DNA from: Iris pallida
Taxonomy: Eukaryota > Streptophyta > Magnoliopsida > Asparagales > Iridaceae
Direction of reading: 5' to 3'
Assembly (NCBI GenBank): GCA_029216955.1
Contig: JANAVB010031417.1
Span: forward strand, 24,534,331-24,598,330
Length of the DNA stretch: 64,000 bases
The translations under genes and the position numbers were made by a program. Below, piece by piece: positions 1 to 11,264 of this stretch. The notes under the pieces were generated by a model. It was given only the letters and a program-made list of their open reading frames with translations. It searched no databases and was not told the DNA's origin. Position 1 is the first letter of the stretch; each line of letters starts with the position of its first letter.

Positions 1-82
1 TGTAGATAATTCAATTTTCTTCAGTTTTGGCTTTTGTTTCGCTTGATTTTGACTCCGAATGAGTAAGTTATGGCCATCACGA
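1..82. other. Unassigned sequence left of the truncated LTR
   Basis: These bases do not match the corresponding part of the two complete LTRs further right. Homology to those LTRs starts at about position 83, at the segment reading attattctt. The LTR therefore lost its first ~440 bp here, by deletion or by insertion of something lying mostly outside the window. I recognise no coding content. Confidence 0.5.
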
Positions 83-307
83 TTATTCTTTCTCTCACGA
101 TTCTAAGAGAGTTTACTACTTAGCATTTTTGATTTCTTTGGCTTGTTTCTTCTAGATCTAAGTTGTTGTATTCTCGGTTGTTCATGGGTTTTGATCTCCC
201 AACCTTGCGTGCTTTTCGGAATAGATAGTTCATGTTGTTGAGCTTCTCATTTCTTTACCATTCTGAACCATGGAAACTTTATTTCTGGCTTGGAACGAAG
301 GTTTAGT

Positions 308-890
308 CACGCACACGTCTTTACGTATTGGCGTGAATTTTCAGTCACGCTCACGTTCTTACGTGCCAGCGTGAGTTTTCAGTCACACACACGTCTTTAC
401 GTGTTGGCATGAATTTTCAGTCACGCTCACGTTCTTACGTGCCAGCATGAGTTTTTAGTCACGCACACGTCTTTACGTGTTGGCGTGAATTTTCAGTCAC
501 GCTCACGTTCTTACGTGCCAGCATGAGTTTTCAGTCACGCATACGTCCTTACGTGTTAGCGTGAATTTTCAGTCACGCTCACGTCTTGACGAGCGTGCGT
601 GAATTTTCAGTCACGCTCACGTTCTTACGTGCGTGCGTGAAATTTTAGTCACACACACGTCTTTACGTGTTAGCGTGAATTTTGAGTCACGCACACGTTC
701 CTACGTGTCAGCGTGAATTTCTTGTTACGCTCACGTCTTTGCGTGCGTGCGTGGATTTTTAGTCATGTACATTTCTGCGTGCGTGCGTGAATTTCTTATC
801 ACGCTTTTCATGCTCACGTTACGAGTGCGTGAATTTCCCTTCACGCTCACGCTGTGTGTGCCAACGTGAACCACTTTTCATGCTCACACT
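308..890. repeat. Tandem hairpin-unit array in LTR A
   Basis: About 12-15 units of ~38 bp occur, in two alternating types. One has the core CACGCACACGTCTTTACGTG and the other CACGCTCACGTTCTTACGTG. Each core is an inverted repeat: ACACGT and ACGTGT around a 4-nt loop in one, CACGT and ACGTG in the other, with outer CACGC/GCGTG pairing. Units are joined by a T-rich spacer ending in CAGT. Copies decay toward the right end of the array. Confidence 0.85.
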
Positions 891-2300
891 GTTTATACGC
901 TCACCCCTACCTACTAGACTTGGCGTGACTTGTTGGTCTTAGCATAGACTTGTTGGCGTGACTTGTTGGCCTTAGCATAGACTTGTTGGCGTGACTTCCT
1001 GACCTGGGTGTTTTTATTTGTTCTATAACTTATTCATTTAATGGTGGCATGATAATTCTTCTATTATATCCTTACGCCTTTTGGCACGAACTTGATAAAA
1101 TCATGATATGTTAATATTATTAAGACAGATTGTTATATGGAATGTGCCTTGTGTCCTGATTGATCCATGGATACCCAGTAAGACTGGAACTTAACCCTGA
1201 GAGTTATAGGCTCGACCCCATTTAATACTAATTGACTTTCATGCCTTGTCACCATTGATAATGATTGTGACATTGACTAATAATTGATCATGCGTTCCTA
1301 GTTGGAACTAAGAGGCTGGCTAGTCGTCTTATTGAATTGATTGAATGAGACACGTTCATGTTATGAACTATTATAATCGATTAGCCGATCCCGAATATTG
1401 GCATACAGGCACATGCAGGCTTCAAATTATTTATTTATTTATTTAGTTATCTATTTATCTTACAAAACAGCATGTGTACTTTATGGTCAAGGCATGATTA
1501 TTTCGTGGTTAGTTTGATTGTTGCATTACGCTATGTAAGACCTACAATCTAACCACACGGGTATTGTTATAGAGTCAGGCATATCGTACTTTGTACGGAA
1601 GTACTCATTTGAATGACCATGATCCACGGCATGGGACTTCACTCAACGTAGAGACTATTAAGTTAAATAAAATAATGATTGCATGGAGAGAATGGATTCC
1701 TGAGTTCTTACATGGCAGTCCTCTTGGGACTAGTAGTGCCCGACAGGCCGGCTGGTTCCCACAGATATTGCAAATCTGTCACACGGGCAGGGAATGGTAT
1801 CTGCTTATATTATTAAATTGTACATGATATATGAACGGCAGACGTCCCGCTGGGACTCGTCTAATTACATGATTGGCATAATTGATTGACTGGATAGACT
1901 AGCCTTGCTCGCACATAGTAAGAACTGAGGAATCCCTATTTGCATAATTCCAGGATAACTTGGGACTCACAATAGCAAGCCGTAGTAGTTGATTGGCCGT
2001 TCAAGATGATTTGTTTGTGTACTGTACCTACTCTGTTGTCTAACTGAGATGATTAGAATGTCAGGACATGACGGGCCAACTTCTGTCCTTGTTTGGTTGG
2101 GAGGTTGGTTCGAAGTGTCGTGATGTTATGTGAATCCTAGTGGAAAGCAGAGATCTATTATTATATCCTCTTACTTACTGGTTTAATCCTTTATATCGTG
2201 CTTCCTTGTGGTACTTGCTATTAGAGGTCTAACCTCTCTGGTTTTGTATGGCCAGATTTAGAGCCAGTCCCCGAGGATCCAGCTTACTTCTACCTCCAAG

Positions 2301-2338
2301 ATGGTCAATACTAGGGGAATGATCGCAGGAGGACTCGA
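2301..2338 (+). CDS. Putative gag leader exon inside LTR A (hypothetical)
   Basis: An ATG at 2301 opens a short reading frame starting MVNTRGMIAGG. The stretch ends in GA followed by GTGGGT, a fair plant 5' splice site. The related Tekay-D LTR has the same arrangement (ATG at 19871, MVTTRRNPGN, then GA/GTGGGT). A pyrimidine-rich tract ending in AG at 2965 precedes the conserved gag frame, and the two parts join in phase in both families. The gag frame has no upstream in-frame ATG of its own. The implied 627-nt intron would contain the LTR end and primer site. This is inference from sequence only. Confidence 0.35.
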
Positions 2339-2767
2339 GTGGGTTTTCTTACTCCACTGCTCATTTTGTTATTTACTTCATACTTAGCCGTTTGGCACCG
2401 ATATGTTAGTCGGATTGTCTTGCAATTACTTTTACATAATTATAATTAAGTCAGGCTGCAGCTGATAACAATTGTGTATATTGACTTCATTATCTGGCTG
2501 TGTTTTGTAAAGCCAGATATCAAGAACATTTTAACTGAGCGTTTGGGACGCCTTACTGCTTTATCTTATATGTTCTCTAGTTTTGCTTCTTGTTTGAATG
2601 ATTGAGACAATAGATGTGAAGTGACCATAGCAAGACTTTCATGTAGTATGCACCCCCTCGTCTAGTTAGACAGCATTGATCGTATTATACGGTATTCATC
2701 TACCCGTAATACGTAGCTGGCTGAGTCATTCCTCCGCTCTCCAGTATTCTGGTTCTGGGGCGTGATA

Positions 2768-2965
2768 AGGTTTTAGTGGTGGCCCATGCAGGTCTAATTT
2801 CAGACTTGTGGGGTGTTTTGATTTATAGGATGTCTCAATCACACGTATTTCTCCCTTGATCTCATGATTCGTTATTCTCAACCCTTACTTGACATTTCGG
2901 TATCCTTTGACTTCATTGATCCTTCATGTCCGGTTGTTTGATTGTTCTCTTGTCCCTTTTCTTAG
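2768..2965 (+). other. Leader of Tekay-1 with a degenerate primer-binding site
   Basis: The leader directly follows the LTR. Where a primer-binding site should start with TGG, it reads aggttttagtggtggccc. The related Tekay-D copy reads tggtttaagtggtagccc. Neither matches the usual initiator-Met site (tggtatcagagc) well, although tggtagccc could be a shortened version. The segment ends in a pyrimidine-rich run followed by AG (2965), a good 3' splice acceptor in front of gag. Confidence 0.5.
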
Positions 2966-4361
2966 GGGCACTTCGTCCGCATCGGTCAGAGCTGGACAAC
3001 AACAAGAGCAACATGGACAACCTGACCCTGTTGGTCAGCAACAAGGGCCGGTACTAACTCAAGAGGCTACCCAGGAAGAAGTGATAGTGGAAGCAGCAGC
3101 TGGATCGCAGTATCCGGATGTTCCACCACCACCAACAGTTCCACCTACCCAAGTGGACACACCAGCCCTTCTGAAGATCATGAAAGGAATGATGGCTACT
3201 CAGCAACATCAGATGTTGGCCCAGCAGCATATGCACACTCAGCTACAAGAGCAGAATGTGTTGCTCAACCAAGGATTGCAGACGGCTTTGGAAAGAGGAG
3301 TGAGGACTGATTCAGGAGTATCAGCCAGGTTTTGCAAGTACAACCCCCGCCGTTTCGAGGGCACGGAGGATGCCATCTCAGCAGATGCATGGCTTAAGGA
3401 TATTGAGGCTATTCTGACAGCAGCTAAGGTACCGACAGAAGAACGTGTGGATCTAGTGAAGTTGTTACTTCAGGATCTCGCACGTGATTGGTAGGAATCA
3501 GAGGAAGTGGGCATCAGACGTCCTGTGGCTTGGGACGATTTTACTACAAGATTCAAGACCAAGTACTATGGAGTTGTGGCACGATTTGAACTACAACAGA
3601 AGTTTATCAACCTCAGGCAGGCCGGCAAGACGGTAGATGCTTATGCAGCGGAGTTCTGCAGATTGAGTAGATTCGCCCCAGAGATGGTAGCAACAGAGAG
3701 CCAGAGGGCCATGAGGTTTCAGCAAGGGTTTCATCTTGAACTCTTGCAATTGATAGAGAGGCACAATTCCCAAACTTTTGACGAAGTATTGACGGCAACT
3801 CGAAGGCATGAGATCACCATTCAGAGACTTGCGACAAGGACTGGGGGTCAGAAGAGATCCCACAGTTAGATTGAAGGAGGAGAGGGAGCAGCGCCCCGAA
3901 CAACAGCGCCATCCCTTGGCATTCGTATCCACGATGTGGCGATACGAGGACCAGCACCACTACCAAGGCAGCAGTAACAGCAACAGAGGAAGAACCAGCA
4001 ACCCCCGACGGGCTGCACTTATTGTGGGAAGATGGGGCACACTAGAGATGTGTGTCGGACATTAAATGGACTGTGTCTGATATGTGGAAATCCAGACCAT
4101 CGGGTTACCATATGTCCCATGAATTCGAGGTCAGGAGGACCAGGGCAACAGTTTCCTGCTCTGCCAGCACCAGGAGTAGGCTAGTATCGAGGACCAGCGG
4201 TGGCAGTAAGGCCGTTGGCACAGAGTCCGTTAATGCCACAGGCTCAGATGTTTCGGCAGCAGGGGCCGCCGATGCAGCAACACCAGCATAGACCACCCCA
4301 GTATCATCAAGGAAGCGGCCAGCAACAGCATCAGGCTAGGCCGCATCATAGAAACCAGTAA
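2966..4361 (+). pseudogene. gag: Tekay-1 gag (capsid and two zinc knuckles), nonsense-interrupted
   Basis: Gag forms the particle that packages the element RNA. One reading frame runs through the region and continues into pol. A Q/P-rich N-terminus is followed by the retrotransposon-gag core (FCKYNPRRFEG, DAWLKDIEAIL, then RFKTKYYGVVA and YAAEFCRLSRF). Two perfect CCHC zinc knuckles follow at 4014-4055 and 4074-4115 (C-x2-C-x4-H-x4-C). Stops interrupt the frame at 3492, 3867, 3975, 4182 and 4359. There are no frameshifts. The first four stops are shared with Tekay-2, so they predate the tandem pair. The 3492 stop replaces the second Trp of a W-W pair, and the 4359 stop is CAA to TAA relative to Tekay-2. 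No in-frame ATG precedes the conserved part. Confidence 0.85.
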
Positions 4362-4391
4362 AGAGGTCGAGGACAAGCATTCACTCTGTCC

Positions 4392-7300
4392 TTGGAGGAG
4401 GCATTGGCATCGGAAGATGTTGTGGCAGGTAACATTCTCGTCGCCTCATATCCTGCAGTAGCATTGTTTGATTCGGGAGCATCCCATTCATTTATATCTG
4501 CACAATTTACGACACGACTAGGAATGGAGTTCGAGGCATTGCCAGGGAGGTTGAATATACTCACTGGTAATGGGCTCGTAGGAGTTAGTAGAGTTATTTT
4601 AGCATGTAGCATTGTAGTTTGCTGGCATTCCTTACCCGCCCAGTTGATAGAATTTTCTGTTGAAAATTTTGACGTTATCTTAGGCATGGACTGGCTGAAA
4701 GACAGTCATACGACAATAGATTATCGTAGAGGGAGTGTGTCTTTTGATATTCCATGCATGAAGCGGTTCACCTTAGTCAGATCAGGGGCAACTCAGCAAG
4801 AGCAGGGAGTAGTAACGACAATGGAAGAAGTTCAGATTCCGAAGGTAGTTGAAGAATTTCTAGACGTATTTCCCAAAGAACTTCCAGGGTTACCACCGAT
4901 TAGAGATATTGAGTTCAGTATAGAATTGGCACCTGGAACTAAACCGATATCAGATCGAGTTTACAGAATAGCGGATTCAGAGCAGGCCAAGGTGTATCAG
5001 CATATAGAGGAACTGAAGGATAAGAAGTTCATCCAAGCTAGCGTGTCACCATGGGCAGCACCAGTAGTACTTGTGGGAAAGAAGGATGGGTCATCCAGAT
5101 TGTGCATTGACTACAGGAAACTTAACGCGGCAACAGTGAAGAACAAGTACCCATTACCCAGGATCGACGACTTATTTGATCAGTTGAGCAAAGCTAGAGT
5201 TTTCTCCAAGATAGATCTTCGTTCAGGGTACCATCAGGTGAGGGTTCGGAAGGAAGATATTTCCAAGACAGCATTCAGGTCGAAGTATGGACATTATGAA
5301 TTCTTAGTAATACCGTTTGGTTTGACCAATGCTCCAGCAATATTCATGGATTTGATGAATTGCATCTTTATGCCATACTTAGACCAGTTTGTCGTTGTGT
5401 TTCTTGACGACATTCTCATATACTCTGCTAGTGAAGAGGAGCATGAAGACCACCTCAGGAAAGTGTTACAAGTTCTGAGAGAGAACCAGTTGTATGCCAA
5501 GCTCAGCAAGTGTAAGTTTTGGTCGGATCATATTTCATTTTTGGGTCACATCATATCAGGAGCTGGAGTAGCAGTAGACCCCAAGAAGGTAGAAGCAGTA
5601 GAAAGTTGGCCAGTACCCAAGACCGTAGCAGGTATGTGGAGTTTCTTGGGATTGACAGGATATTACAGAAGGTTTGTGTCAGACTTTGCAAGGCTTTCAG
5701 CACCCATGACCCGCTTGACCCGTAAGGATGTACCATTCGTTTGGTCGGCAGAATGTCAGGCATCATTTGAGACTTTGAAACAGAAATTGATATCAGCACC
5801 TATTCTTACATTGCCAGTTGGACCCGGAGGTTTTACAGTATATTATGATGCGTCAGGTAAAGGACTTGGATGTGTCCTTATGCAATATAGGAAGGTAATA
5901 GCATATGCATCTAGGCAGCTTCGGGACCACGAGAAGAATTACCCAACTCATGATTTGGAGTTAGCGGCAGTAGTGTTTGCTCTGAAGCTGTGGAGACATT
6001 ACTTATATGGTGACCGAGTGGACATGTACACAGACCATAAAAGTCTGAAGTACATCTTTACTCAGAAGGAACTAAACATGAGGCAGAGAAGATGGCTGGA
6101 GTTGATCAAGGATTATGACGTAGAGCTTCAGTTTCATCCAGGCAAGGCTAATATAGTAGCAAACGCTCTCAGCAGGAGAGACGGCGCATTTATGTTGACA
6201 ACACAGAGGCATATCTTAGAAGACCTTCAGGAGATGGGCATCGAAGTTATACTTCCTAGTGATATAGGAGTTCTAACAAGTCTGCAGGTTCAATCCGACT
6301 TGGAAGGCAGGATCAAGGCAGCTCAGGCACAGGACCCAAGGATTCAGAAGCTTAGGGCAGAATGTGAGTCAGGACTCAGGAAGGAGATGAGAATTCATGA
6401 AGATGGTACACTTAGGTTTGGATCACGTCTATGTGTACCTAGTGGAGATATCAGACAGGAGGTTATGGCAGAAGCTCACAGTTCTCAGTATTCTATTCAT
6501 CCTGGAGGGACCAAGATGTACCAAGATATCAAGCAGCATTTCTGGTGGAACGGGATAAAGAGGGAGATAGCTAGATTTGTTTCCCGTTGCTTGGTATGTC
6601 AGCAAGTGAAGGCAGAATAGCAGAGTCCAGCTGGGTTATTGCAACCGCTTCCTATTCCGAAATAGAAATGGGAGCATATTACAGTGGACTTCGTGACCGG
6701 TTTAACAAGATCCCCAAGTGGTAAGGACGCTATTTGGGTAATAGTGGACCGACTTACGAAGGTAGCACATTTTTTTCCTTTCAGAGTAGGGCAATCTACA
6801 GAAAAGTTGGTAGAATTGTATATGCAATATATAGTCAGGCAGCATAGAGACCCTGTCAGTATTGTGTCAGACAGAGATACCCGCTTTACATCATATTTCT
6901 GGAAGAGCTTACATCATAGTCTGGGTACCAAGTTAAGATTTAGCACGGCTTACCATCCGCAGACGGATGGGCAATCAGAAATAACGATTCAGACTTTAGA
7001 AGATATGTTACGAGCTTGCACTCTAGATTTTGGAGGTTCTTGGAAGAGTCACCTGTACTTAGTCGAGTTCTCATACAACAATAATTATCAAGCCAGTATC
7101 CAGATGGCGCCATTCGAAGCACTATATGGTAAGAAGTACAGGTCACCGCTTGCATGGGATAATATCAGAGAGAGGAAGATGTTAGGCCCAGAAATGATTG
7201 TTCAGACGGTTGAAGTGGTTAAGGGAATTAGAGAGCGACTTCGAGTTGCGCAGGACCGACATCGTCATTGGGCGGACCAGCATCGTAGGCCGTTAGAGTT

Positions 7301-7754
7301 CTCTGTTGGGGACCACGTATTCTTGCGGATCTCACCTACTCGTAGGGTCATTAGATTTGGCGTTCTTGGGAAATTGAGTCAGCGGTACGTGGGCCCATTT
7401 GTTATCCTTGATCGGATAGGCGATGTTGCTTATCGTTTATCCCTTCCACCTTCGTTACGAGAGGTGCATGACGTGTTTCATGTATCTCAATTACGTAGGT
7501 ATGTATCGAATCCAAGCCATATCCTCGATCATTCGGAGCTGGTTGTTGGTACCAACCTGTCTTACGAGGAACAGCCTGTGTCCATTTTGGACCGAAGAGA
7601 GAAGATACTTAAGAACCGAACAATTAGTCTTGTCCGTGTTGCTTGGGGTCATCACTCCTTGGGAGAGTCAACGTGGGAACGTGAGGATGATATCCTATCA
7701 CGGTATCCACACCTGTTTGACTCACAAGGTATATCTCTTTCAAGTATACCATGA
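4392..7754 (+). pseudogene. pol: Tekay-1 pol: protease, RT, RNase H, integrase, chromodomain-like tail
   Basis: Pol copies the element RNA and inserts the DNA. It is in the same frame as gag. Protease has DSGA (Asp at 4470). RT shows [19 protein letters not shown] and the catalytic FLDD at 5400-5411. RNase H starts at YYDASG (Asp at 5847). Its last catalytic Asp, in VADALSR, is Asn here (codon 6162), while Tekay-2 keeps Asp. Integrase has the HHCC finger, then Asp 6687, Asp 6870 and Glu 6978, with 35 residues between the last two. The C-terminus (YEEQPVSILDRREK ... WEREDDI) resembles a chromodomain, which chromoviruses use for targeting. Stops at 6618 and 6663 break integrase, and the frame ends at 7754. 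The copy is inactive. Confidence 0.9.
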
Positions 7755-7959
7755 TTGTCTTGATTCTTCATGCTTATCACCTTATGGGTAGAGCTACTTG
7801 ATATCGTGGATTGATGAATTTACATATATAGTACTTGCTTTTGATATGGTAAAAATGATTGCTTGCTCACTAGAATTGCTTGTATTAGTTTAGCTCCGAT
7901 ATTTCTACCTGCTTGGATTTGAAATTTCGAGGACAGAATTTTTCTAAGGTGGGTAGAGA
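7755..7959 (+). other. Tekay-1 3' noncoding end with polypurine tract
   Basis: About 200 bp lie between the pol stop and the LTR. The purine-rich stretch aaggtgggtagaga at 7946-7959 immediately precedes the LTR TG, as expected for plus-strand priming. Nothing else is recognised here. Confidence 0.7.
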
Positions 7960-8253
7960 TGTCACTCCCCGTTCCCAGAATACGTATTTTTATATACGTA
8001 CAACTCATATATATTTATTTAGTATTTATCATGTATTATCCTGTAATTAAATTCCTTTAATTTTATGTTAATTAATTATCTGCATTTTATTTTCTGCAAT
8101 TTTATTTCCTGTAATTTTATTTCTGTATTTTATTTTCTGCTTTTAACTTCTCTGCTTTAGTCTTATTGTGGTTCGGCCATGGTTGGTTATTTTTGGGTTT
8201 ATGGTGGTTCACATGAACCGAACCCCACAAACCCCACCTACCACCACCCTTCC

Positions 8254-8260
8254 TATTTAA
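8254..8260 (+). promoter_or_regulatory. TATA-like box of LTR B
   Basis: The sequence ctatttaaag lies about 295 bp into the LTR. A C-rich stretch with CT-rich likely transcription start follows it. The same box is at 16553-16560 in LTR C. LTR A lacks it because of its truncation. Confidence 0.5.
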
Positions 8261-8616
8261 AGCCCTCATCCCCTTCTCTCTCCCCATAACTCTCCTTCAC
8301 CATTACTTCTTCTTCTTCCTCACCACTCTCTTCCACCAACCAACAGCAGGCAAGTACATCTTGCTTCCACTTGGAGAACCATTTTTATGGTTTATTATTC
8401 TTCCTCTCACGATTCTAAGAGAGTTTACTACTTAGCATTTTTGATTTCTTTGGCTTGTTTCTTCTAGATTTAAGTTGTTGTATTCTCGGTTGTTCATGGG
8501 TTTTGATCTTCCAACCTTGCGTGCTTTTCGGAATAGATAGTTCATGTTGTTGAGCTTCTCATTTTTTCACCATTCTGAACCATGGCAACTTTATTTCTGG
8601 CTTGGAACGAAGGTTT

Positions 8617-9195
8617 AGTCACGCACACGTCTTTACGTGTTGGCGTGAATTTTCAGTCACGCTCACGTTCTTACGTGCCAGCGTGAGTTTTCAGTCACGC
8701 ACACGTCTTTACGTGTTGGCGTGAATTTTCAGTCACGCTCACGTTCTTACGTGCCAGCATGAGTTTTTAGTCACGCACACGTCTTCACGTGTTGGCGTGA
8801 ATTTTCAGTCACGCTCACGTTCTTACGTGCCTGCGTAAGTTTTCAGTCACACACACGTCCTTACGTGTTAGCGTGAATTTTCAGTCACGCTCACGTCTTG
8901 ACGAGCGTGCGTGAATTTTCAGTCACGCTCACGTTCTTACGTACGTGCGTGAATTTTTAGTCACGCACACGTCTTTACGTGTTAGCGTGAATTTTGAGTC
9001 ACGCACACGTTCCTACGTGTCAGCGTGAATTTCTTGTTACGCTCACATCTTTGTGTGCGCGCGTGGATTTTTAGTCACGCATATTTCTGCGTGCGTGCGT
9101 GAATTTTTTATCACGCTTTTCACGCTCACGTTACGAGTGCGTGAATTTTCCTTCACGCTCACGCTGTGCGTGCCAATGTGAACCACTTTTCACGC
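8617..9195. repeat. Tandem hairpin-unit array in LTR B
   Basis: This is the same two-type ~38-bp hairpin array as in LTR A, with only scattered point differences. The strict alternation of CACGCACACG-type and CACGCTCACG-type units over the first seven or so copies shows a ~76-bp higher-order unit. Later units degrade to gcgtgcgtg-rich forms. Confidence 0.85.
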
Positions 9196-10599
9196 TCACG
9201 CTATTTATACGCTCACCCCTACCTACTAGACTTGGCGTGACTTGTTGGTCTTAGCATAGACTTGTTGGCCTTAGCATAGACTTGTTGGCGTGACTTCCTG
9301 ACCTGGGTATTTTTATTTGTTCTATAACTTATTCATTTAATGGTGGCATGATAATTCTTCTATTATATCCTTACGCCTTTTGGCACGAACTTGATAAAAT
9401 CATGATATGTTAATATTGTTAATACAGATTGTTATGTGGAATCCGCCTTGTGTCCTGATTGATCCATGGATACCCAGTAAGACTGGAACTTAACCCTCAG
9501 AGTTATAGGCTCGACCCCATTTAATACTAATTGACTTTTATGCCTTGTCACCATTGATAATGATTGTGACATTGACTAATAATTGATCATGCGTTCCTAG
9601 TTGGAACTAAGAGGCTGGCTAGTCGTCTTATTGAATTGATTGAATGAGACACGTTTATGTTATGAACTATTGTAATCGATTAGCCGATCCCGAATATTGG
9701 CATACAGGCACATGCAGGCTTCAAATTATTTATTTATTTATTTAGTTATCTATTTATCTTACAAAATAGCATGTGTACTTTATGGTCAAGGCATGATTAT
9801 TCCGTGGTTAGTTTGATTGTTGCATTACGCTATGTAAGATCTACAACCTAACCACACGGGTGTTGTTGTAGAGTCAGGCATATCGTACTTTGTACGGAAG
9901 TACTCATTTGAATGACCATGATCCACGGCATGGGACTTCACTCAACGTAGAGACTATTAAGTTAAATAAAATAATGATTGCATAGAGAGAATGGATTTCC
10001 GAGTTCTTACATGGCAGTCCTCTTGGGACTAGTAGTGCCCGACAGGCCGGCTGGTTCCCACAGATACTGTAAATCTGTCACACGGGCAGGGAATGGTATC
10101 TGTTTTTATTATTAAATTGTACATGATATATTAACGGCGGACGTCCCGCTGGGACTCGTCTAATTACAAGATTGGCGTAATTAATTGACTGGATAGACTA
10201 GCCTTGCTCGCACATAGTAAGAACTAAGGAATCCCTATTTGCATAATTCCAGGATAACTTGGGACTCACAATAGCAAGCCGTAGTAGTTGATTGGCCGTT
10301 CAAGATGATTTGTTTGTGTAATGTACCTACTCTGTTGCCTAACTGAGATGATCAGAATGTCAGGACATGACGGGCCAACTTCTGTCCTTGTTTGGTTGGG
10401 AGGTTGGTTCGAAGTGTCGTGATGTTATGTGAATCCTAGTGGAAAGCAGAGATCTATTATTATATCCTCTTACTTACTGGTTTAATCCTTTATATCGTGC
10501 TTCCTTGTGGTACTTGCTATTAGAGGTCTAACCTCTGTGGTTTTGCATGGCCAAATTTAGAGCCAGTCCCCGAGGATCCAGCTTACATCTACCTCCAAG

Positions 10600-10637
10600 A
10601 TGGTCAATACTAGGGGAATGATCGCAGGAGGACTCGA
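10600..10637 (+). CDS. Putative gag leader exon inside LTR B (hypothetical)
   Basis: The open stretch starts at ATG 10600 and ends GA/GTGGGT at 10637/10638, identical to that in LTR A. The matching acceptor AG is at 11264, giving the same 627-nt implied intron across the LTR end and leader. Only transcript data could confirm it. Confidence 0.35.
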
Positions 10638-11066
10638 GTGGGTTTCCTTACTCCACCGTTCGTTTTGTTATTTACTTCATACTTAGCCGTTTGGCACCGA
10701 TATGTTAGTCGGATTGTCTTGCACTTACTTTTACATAATTGTAATTAAGTCAGGCTGCAGCTGATAACAATTGTGTATATTGACTACATTATCTGGCTGT
10801 GTTTTGTAAAGCCAGATATCAAGAACATTTTGACTGAGCGTTTGGGACGCCTTACTACTTTATCTTACATGTTCTCTATTTTTGCTTCTTGTTTGAATGA
10901 TTGAGACAATAGATGTGAAGTGACCATAGCAAGACTTTTATGTAGTATGCAACCCCTCGTCTGGTTCGACATCATTGATCGTATTATACGGTATTCATCT
11001 ACCCGTAATACGTAGCTGGCTGAGTCATTCCTCCGCTCTCCAGTATTCTGGTTCTGGGGCGTGATA

Positions 11067-11264
11067 AGGTTTTAGTGGTAGCCCATGCAGGTTTGATTTC
11101 AGACTTGTGGGGTGTTTTGATTTATAGGATGTCTCAATCACACGTATTTCCCCCTTGATCTCATGATTCGTTATTCTCAATCCTTGCTTGACATTCCGGT
11201 ATCCTTTGACTTTATTGATCCTTCATGTCCGGTTGTTTGATTGTTCTCTTATCCCTTTTCTTAG
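11067..11264 (+). other. Leader of Tekay-2 with degenerate primer-binding site
   Basis: It corresponds to the Tekay-1 leader and starts aggttttagtggtagccc. The first base is A where a primer site should have T. The segment ends in a pyrimidine-rich run and AG just before the gag frame. Confidence 0.5.

Larger units (their letters stand above)
83..2767 (+). repeat. LTR A, 5'-truncated LTR of Tekay-1
   Basis: It aligns along its length with the LTRs at 7960-11066 and 16259-19384, apart from the missing first ~440 bp, which include the promoter. It ends in ...gggcgtgata directly before the leader; the usual CA end has become TA. It holds a tandem array of ~38-bp hairpin-forming units (about 308-890) and a conserved short ATG-initiated segment at 2301 that may be a gag leader exon. 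Confidence 0.85.
7960..11066 (+). repeat. LTR B, shared middle LTR of the tandem Tekay pair
   Basis: This is a full-length 3107-bp LTR. It begins TGTCACTCCCCG after a polypurine tract and ends gtgata before the second leader. It serves as 3' LTR of Tekay-1 and 5' LTR of Tekay-2. It contains a TATA-like box at 8254-8260, the hairpin array at about 8617-9195 and a copy of the putative gag leader exon at 10600-10637. Confidence 0.9.

Noticed and set aside
308..890. CRISPR-like array
   Set aside because: The ~38-bp units follow each other without unique spacers, lie inside plant LTRs and occur in three LTR copies. They are satellite-like LTR repeats.
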